Of a DNA stretch of 64,000 nt, positions 60,097 through 64,000 are shown piece after piece. Position 1 is the stretch's first letter, and each line of letters starts with the position of its first letter. The DNA is from Alphaproteobacteria bacterium (GTDB lineage: Bacteria > Pseudomonadota > Alphaproteobacteria > Rhizobiales > Xanthobacteraceae): NCBI GenBank assembly GCA_005884685.1, contig VBAH01000058.1, positions 62,001-126,000 of the forward strand, in the 5' to 3' direction. The notes under the pieces were generated by a model. It was not told where the DNA came from. It ran no database searches and saw only the letters and a program-made list of their open reading frames with translations. Made by a program: the position numbers and the translations under genes.

Positions 60097-62169
60097 CTAA
60101 TCCTTGCACCAAGTGTCTTCCGTCAGATGCTGGGCGGCATAACTGTTGCACCAGCTGTTAAACATTAGCCAAAGCAGGAACACGGCGAGCAAGGCGATCA
60201 ACCCGGCCATCCAGGTGAGTTGCACGCCATAAATCACCATGATGATCACGGCAATGATGGCGAGAACCATCGCCAATAAAAGCGCGCACGCGACACAACA
60301 GTCGCTGCACTTCTTGTCGTACCAGAGAACAACGACCGACGTACCAAAAATTGAAATCGCCGCGCCCAGGTTTTGCCAGAAGGTATTGGACGTGCTGAAA
60401 CTGAATAACCCGAGGAATGCCGCGCAGATGACCAGACTGACATAGATCGCAACAAGGATGAGGATTGCCTTGCACCAGCCTTTGCCGGCCTTTTGCGAGA
60501 AAATGTAACACAATTTGCAGAAACACCACGGCGGTGGTTTCGGCAATGGCGGACACACTGGATCCATTTTGCAATCTTCCGGCGCACAGGCCGGCACATG
60601 GACCTTGATGAGTTGTCCAAGACATTGTGACGGGTTCAGGACCGTCAGCGTGGCGTCGTAATCGCCCCCGGGATAGTGATGCGACGCCGTAACCGTGTAA
60701 TGCCCGCTGACATTGAATTGCAGCTGGGTTTGGTCGCCGTCGTCGAAATCGATCTCGAGCTTGGTCCCGGCATCCGGGCCGCAACCGGCGAAAACGTCGG
60801 CATCGACGGTAAACTCGACGCGGCGCAGGCATTTGCCAGCCACGTTCTCGCATCCCATGACGTTTGCAGAAAAGGAGTGGATCGTTGGGCATGCGGGCGG
60901 CACGTCGCATGGCTTGAGATCGATCGTCCGCACGATGCCCACGCAGTTGGGATACTGCAGGCCCGTCAGCTGTGCGGTGATCGGCGCGTCGGCCGGATCG
61001 AGGACAAAGGTTTGAACGTTGGGCGATGCGCCGCTGGTAAGAAATGCATTCGAATTGACATTGGTGATCGCGTTGCCGTTACGGTCAAAGAAATGCCATT
61101 GCAGCGCTTCCGCCTGGCAGACCGCCGACGGCGGCGAAAAAAAGGTCTTGATTGTCACGGGGCTCTTGCAGCCGGCATCGCACGGACCGATGTCGATGAC
61201 GACGTCAGTGATCACGGGACAACAATCGACCGGACAAACCGGCCCGAGATTCACCGGGATCGACACATCCGGACAATTGGTCGGCAGTGTGAAATGCAGC
61301 GTCGCGGTGGCTGAGGTCTGCGTTTGCGCATTGTAGGTATGGGAGATTACGACTGGCTGGGTACTGCTCGAGGTCAAATAGACCGCAGTCGAATTCTGGT
61401 TATCTCCAAAGTCGATTTCGAAAACATAGGTGCACGCCAAATTGCTCACGTTCATCGACACTTCGAACTGAACGTCGCGCTGGCCCAACGCGTTGCACGG
61501 TCCGACGATCGTCTGGATTGTCGGAGCCACGCAGCAATCCGCCGTGCATTGTGCCACGTTGACCGAGATGGGAACCGGCGGACACGATGATGGAAGGATG
61601 TAGACGAAGCTGGCCTGGTAGGTCCCGCCGGCGGTCGCATTGTAAGGATGAGTGTCGGTGAAGGAAAAAGTGCCCGCGGACGTAATGGTGTGCGCCGGCC
61701 CGTACGTCGTGTCGCCGAAAGCGAGATAGCCAACCAGCGGGAAGCATGTGGATGGCAGGGTGGACGGCACGTTGAACACGATCGTGAAGGTGACCGACCG
61801 CTCGTTGTTGGCGTTGCACGCGCCGGGGACGTAGGTGATCTGGGGCGCGACACAACACGGATCGGTGCACTGGATCGGGCCGATGTAGGTATCCGAGGCA
61901 CAACCGGGAATCGGAATGAGCGTAGTGGGGTCAACGCAATTGGCAGTAAGAGTAACGCTCGTCCCACACGGGCAGTTGACCGCCAGATCTACAGTGACCG
62001 TCTCTGAAGCCGCCCCGGTAAGCGTGTAGACGTGGCTCGCCATGACCCCCGAACACTGCGCAATGAGCTGCAGCGTCTTGCAGCCACTCGCAACCACAGT
62101 GACGTGGAGGATCGAGCCAGTTCCCTGCGCGGTTGCTTGCAAACTCTGGATGATCAGAGAGCAGCTCAT
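60097..62169 (-). CDS. Large cysteine-rich repeat protein with C-terminal membrane helices, unknown function
   Basis: Not recognised. It is 690 residues with about 46 Cys. Residues 1-535 look like five beta-rich domains of about 100 residues. Domains two to four open with Cys-Cys (105-106, 212-213, 316-317). Some carry PKD-like strands ('EIDFGDNQN' at 251-259, 'EIDFDDGDQTQ' at 472-482, 'THPYN', 'SHTYN', 'SHHYPGG'). A Pro/Cys-rich hinge follows (533-566, with CFCKLC), then three to four hydrophobic helices (about 567-589, 600-616, 624-648, 652-672). There is no N-terminal signal peptide. The start ATG 62169 has AAGGCGGA upstream. Base composition is visibly less GC-rich than its neighbours, suggesting transfer. 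It stands alone. Confidence 0.8.
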   Translation of the reverse strand: MSCSLIIQSLQATAQGTGSILHVTVVASGCKTLQLIAQCSGVMASHVYTLTGAASETVTVDLAVNCPCGTSVTLTANCVDPTTLIPIPGCASDTYIGPIQCTDPCCVAPQITYVPGACNANNERSVTFTIVFNVPSTLPSTCFPLVGYLAFGDTTYGPAHTITSAGTFSFTDTHPYNATAGGTYQASFVYILPSSCPPVPISVNVAQCTADCCVAPTIQTIVGPCNALGQRDVQFEVSMNVSNLACTYVFEIDFGDNQNSTAVYLTSSSTQPVVISHTYNAQTQTSATATLHFTLPTNCPDVSIPVNLGPVCPVDCCPVITDVVIDIGPCDAGCKSPVTIKTFFSPPSAVCQAEALQWHFFDRNGNAITNVNSNAFLTSGASPNVQTFVLDPADAPITAQLTGLQYPNCVGIVRTIDLKPCDVPPACPTIHSFSANVMGCENVAGKCLRRVEFTVDADVFAGCGPDAGTKLEIDFDDGDQTQLQFNVSGHYTVTASHHYPGGDYDATLTVLNPSQCLGQLIKVHVPACAPEDCKMDPVCPPLPKPPPWCFCKLCYIFSQKAGKGWCKAILILVAIYVSLVICAAFLGLFSFSTSNTFWQNLGAAISIFGTSVVVLWYDKKCSDCCVACALLLAMVLAIIAVIIMVIYGVQLTWMAGLIALLAVFLLWLMFNSWCNSYAAQHLTEDTWCKD

Positions 62170-62210
62170 AACGATCCGCCTTTTCTAAGCGGACGAGCCC
62201 GCATCCGGCC

Positions 62211-62239
62211 AGTATCTCGAATTAAAAGTGAACTTACAA
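62211..62239 (-). promoter_or_regulatory. Possible sigma-70-type promoter for the Cys-rich gene
   Basis: On the minus strand TTGTAA (62239-62234) and GATACT (62216-62211) are 17 bases apart, each matching four of six consensus bases, in an AT-rich patch. The -10-like box lies about 42 bases before the ATG. A seven-base stem (GCGGCGA/TCGCCGC, 62266-62285) lies just upstream. This is a motif match only. Confidence 0.35.
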
Positions 62240-62329
62240 TCATTTACCATCGACAATTGTTACTCGCGGCGAGCTTTTTCGCCGCCGCACGCAACCAATA
62301 GTTGGGATACGCCCGCTTGGAGACGCCGC

Positions 62330-63751
62330 TCACATGTTGAGCACGCGGCCATAGGCGTCGAGCACCGCCTCTTTCATCGTCTCCGAAATGGTCGGGTGCG
62401 GGAAGATCGTGTGCATCAGCTCTTCCTCGGTGGTCTCGAGATTCATCGCGACCACGTACCCCTGGATCAGCTCGGTCACCTCCGCGCCGACCATGTGGGC
62501 ACCCAAGAGCGCGCCGGTCTTGCCGTCGAAGATCACCTTCACCATTCCCTGGTCCTCGCCGAGCGCAATCGCCTTGCCGTTGCCGACGAAGGGGAATTTG
62601 CCGACCCGCACGTCGAGCTTCTTCGCCTTGGCGGCGGCCTCGGTGAGGCCGACCGAGGCGACCTGCGGATGGCAGTAGGTGCAGCCCGGGATCAGGCTCT
62701 TGTCCATCGGATGCGGATGCATCCCCTTGATCGCCTCGACGCAGATCACCCCCTCATGCTCGGCCTTGTGCGCGAGCATCGGCGGGCCCGCGACATCACC
62801 GATGGCGTAGATGCCGGGCACGTTGGTCTTGCAGAAGCCGTCGATCACGATGGTGCCACGGTCGGTCTTCACCCCGAGCTTTTCCAGGCCCAGGTTCTCG
62901 ACATTGCCGACCACGCCGACCGCCGAGATCACGCGGTCGACAGTGATCTGCTGCGTGCCGCCCTTCCCGTCATCGATCGTCGCGGTAACGCTGTCAGCCT
63001 TGCGGTCGAGCTTGGTCACCTTGGCGCCGGTCATGATCTTGATGCCCTGCTTCTCAAATTGCTTCCGGGCGAACGCGGCGATCTCGGGGTCCTCGACGGG
63101 AAGGATCTGCGGCAGCACCTCGACGATGGTCACCTCGGCGCCCATCGTGCGGTAGAACGAGGCGAATTCGACGCCGATCGCACCGGAGCCGATGACGAGC
63201 AGCGACTTCGGCATGCGATCCGGGTTCATCGCCTCGAAATAGGTCCACACCAGCTTCTTGTCCGGCTCGAGGCCGGGAAACACGCGCGGCCGCGCGCCGG
63301 TAGCGATAATGATGTGCTTGGCCTGATAGCTCCCCGGTCCGAGCGACCCTTTCGGGCTTTCCGTCTTCGAGGCCTTCACGGTGATCTTGCCCGGCGCATC
63401 GATGACGGCCTCGCCCCAGATCACCGGGACCTTGTTCTTCTTCATCAGGAAGCCAACGCCGCTGTTCATCCGCCCCGCGACGGCGCGCGAGCGCTTGATG
63501 ACGGCGGCCGGGTCGAACGACACTTTTTCGGCCGAGAGCCCGTACTCCTTGGCGTGCTGCATGTAGTGGAAGATTTCCGCCGAGCGTAAGAGCGCCTTGG
63601 TCGGGATGCAGCCCCAATTCGAGCAGATGCCGCCGAGGAAATCGCGCTCGACGATCGCGGTCTTGAAGCCGAGCTGCGCGGCGCGGATCGCCGTCACATA
63701 GCCGCCGGGACCGGCGCCGATGATGATGATGTCGAAGGAGTTGTCGGGCAT
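62330..63751 (-). CDS. lpdA: Dihydrolipoyl dehydrogenase
   Basis: A 473-residue FAD enzyme, the E3 component of 2-oxoacid dehydrogenase complexes. FAD-binding 'DIIIIGAGPGGYVTAIRAAQLG' is at residues 7-28. The redox disulfide is Cys43/Cys48 in 'GGICSNWGCIPTKALL'. NAD-binding 'LLVIGSGAIGVEFASFY' and the C-terminal 'HTIFPHPTISETMKEA' with the catalytic His complete the active site. In related genomes it ends a pdhA-pdhB-pdhC-lpd cluster; the gene fragment upstream here may be a small gene between. Confidence 0.96.
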   Translation of the reverse strand: MPDNSFDIIIIGAGPGGYVTAIRAAQLGFKTAIVERDFLGGICSNWGCIPTKALLRSAEIFHYMQHAKEYGLSAEKVSFDPAAVIKRSRAVAGRMNSGVGFLMKKNKVPVIWGEAVIDAPGKITVKASKTESPKGSLGPGSYQAKHIIIATGARPRVFPGLEPDKKLVWTYFEAMNPDRMPKSLLVIGSGAIGVEFASFYRTMGAEVTIVEVLPQILPVEDPEIAAFARKQFEKQGIKIMTGAKVTKLDRKADSVTATIDDGKGGTQQITVDRVISAVGVVGNVENLGLEKLGVKTDRGTIVIDGFCKTNVPGIYAIGDVAGPPMLAHKAEHEGVICVEAIKGMHPHPMDKSLIPGCTYCHPQVASVGLTEAAAKAKKLDVRVGKFPFVGNGKAIALGEDQGMVKVIFDGKTGALLGAHMVGAEVTELIQGYVVAMNLETTEEELMHTIFPHPTISETMKEAVLDAYGRVLNM

Positions 63752-63840
63752 CGCCTACTCACTGTGATTGCCCGGCGAAGCTATAGGCTCGGCCGGGTCG
63801 TCACAATGGCAGGCGATGACCGCCGAATGCGCGCGACCGC

Positions 63841-64000
63841 CTAAGCGGTGGCACGCGCTCGCGCTGCGCGTCCGGTGAATTGCAGGCACATGGCGGTAGC
63901 GAGTCCGAACACCACCTTCGAGACGAAGCTCACCCCGAGCGGTACAATCTCCACGAAGGCAGGATTGATCAGCGGCAGCACGATCATGAAGTTGACCGCC
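63841..64000 (-). CDS. Membrane protein (3' part)
   Basis: A minus-strand frame enters from the right edge of the window and ends at the TAG at 63843-63841. The visible 52 residues begin 'AVNFMIVLPLINPAFVEIVPLGVSF' and continue 'VSKVVFGLATAMCLQF', ending in a short Arg/Ala tail. This looks like two membrane helices of an integral membrane protein with a Pro-rich turn. The family cannot be named from this piece, and the start is outside the window. Confidence 0.6.
   Translation of the reverse strand, partial: AVNFMIVLPLINPAFVEIVPLGVSFVSKVVFGLATAMCLQFTGRAARARATA

Overview
The window is high-GC, densely coded DNA of an alphaproteobacterium. It is most likely a member of the Hyphomicrobiales (Rhizobiales) close to the Nitrobacteraceae/Xanthobacteraceae. 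This rests on conserved gene neighbourhoods (tatABC beside scpB-scpA-nagZ-SPOR-argS-dgt; aminotransferase-hom-glpX near recJ), an ExoR-type Sel1 protein beside ilvD, a class I PHA synthase with a phasin, and many intergenic palindromic repeats. Placement below order level is inference. I saw no rRNA, tRNA, CRISPR array, transposase, integrase or replication origin.

Layout. 1-2.9 kb: the end of a haloacetate-dehalogenase-like hydrolase, an exported alpha/beta hydrolase and a lytic transglycosylase. 3-7.7 kb: a complete branched-chain-amino-acid-type (HAAT) ABC transporter, livF-G-M-H plus binding protein, on the minus strand. 7.9-17.7 kb: a probable catabolic/uptake block with a NIPSNAP protein, an aldehyde dehydrogenase, a histidine phosphatase, then a tight operon (ThDP enzyme, ABC ATPase, two permeases), a second aldehyde dehydrogenase, and a convergent gene of the 4,5-dihydroxyphthalate decarboxylase family. 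17.8-25.9 kb: a thiosulfate-oxidising Sox system as divergent units soxYZBCD (minus) and soxAX (plus), followed by soxW-like and soxS-like thioredoxin genes flanking an unrecognised exported protein. 25.9-35.4 kb: GDSL hydrolase, recJ, ATP-grasp ligase, small genes, glpX, homoserine dehydrogenase, an AlaC-like aminotransferase and a lipoprotein. 35.5-41.5 kb: PHA synthase, outer-membrane barrel protein, phasin, a small Cys protein, argC and a PaiB-like flavoprotein. 41.8-51.3 kb: tatABC, scpAB, nagZ, SPOR protein, argS, dGTPase and erpA. 51.4-59.5 kb: an MdtABC-like RND pump (adaptor and permease), exonuclease III, the ExoR-like protein and ilvD. 60.1-62.2 kb: a large, unusual cysteine-rich repeat protein with a multi-helix membrane tail, which I do not recognise. 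62.3-64 kb: dihydrolipoyl dehydrogenase and the end of a membrane protein.

How parts fit. SoxAX, SoxYZ, SoxB and SoxCD together would oxidise thiosulfate fully to sulfate in the periplasm. SoxW/SoxS-like thioredoxins would keep the SoxY carrier cysteine usable. Several proteins here (SoxB, SoxC, SoxY, alpha/beta hydrolase, binding protein) have twin-arginine-like leaders, and the Tat translocase is encoded 20 kb away. The ThDP enzyme and two aldehyde dehydrogenases suggest a 2-oxo-acid decarboxylation/aldehyde oxidation route next to transporters, but no substrate can be read from sequence.

Four families of palindromic intergenic repeats (ten copies) punctuate the window. One copy lies inside the open 5' end of soxD, and another supplies the ribosome-binding sequence of livH. 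The best candidates for undescribed biology are the cysteine-rich protein at 60.1-62.2 kb, the Sox-linked unknown protein, and the orphan ABC transporter beside a signal-less Pht5-like protein.
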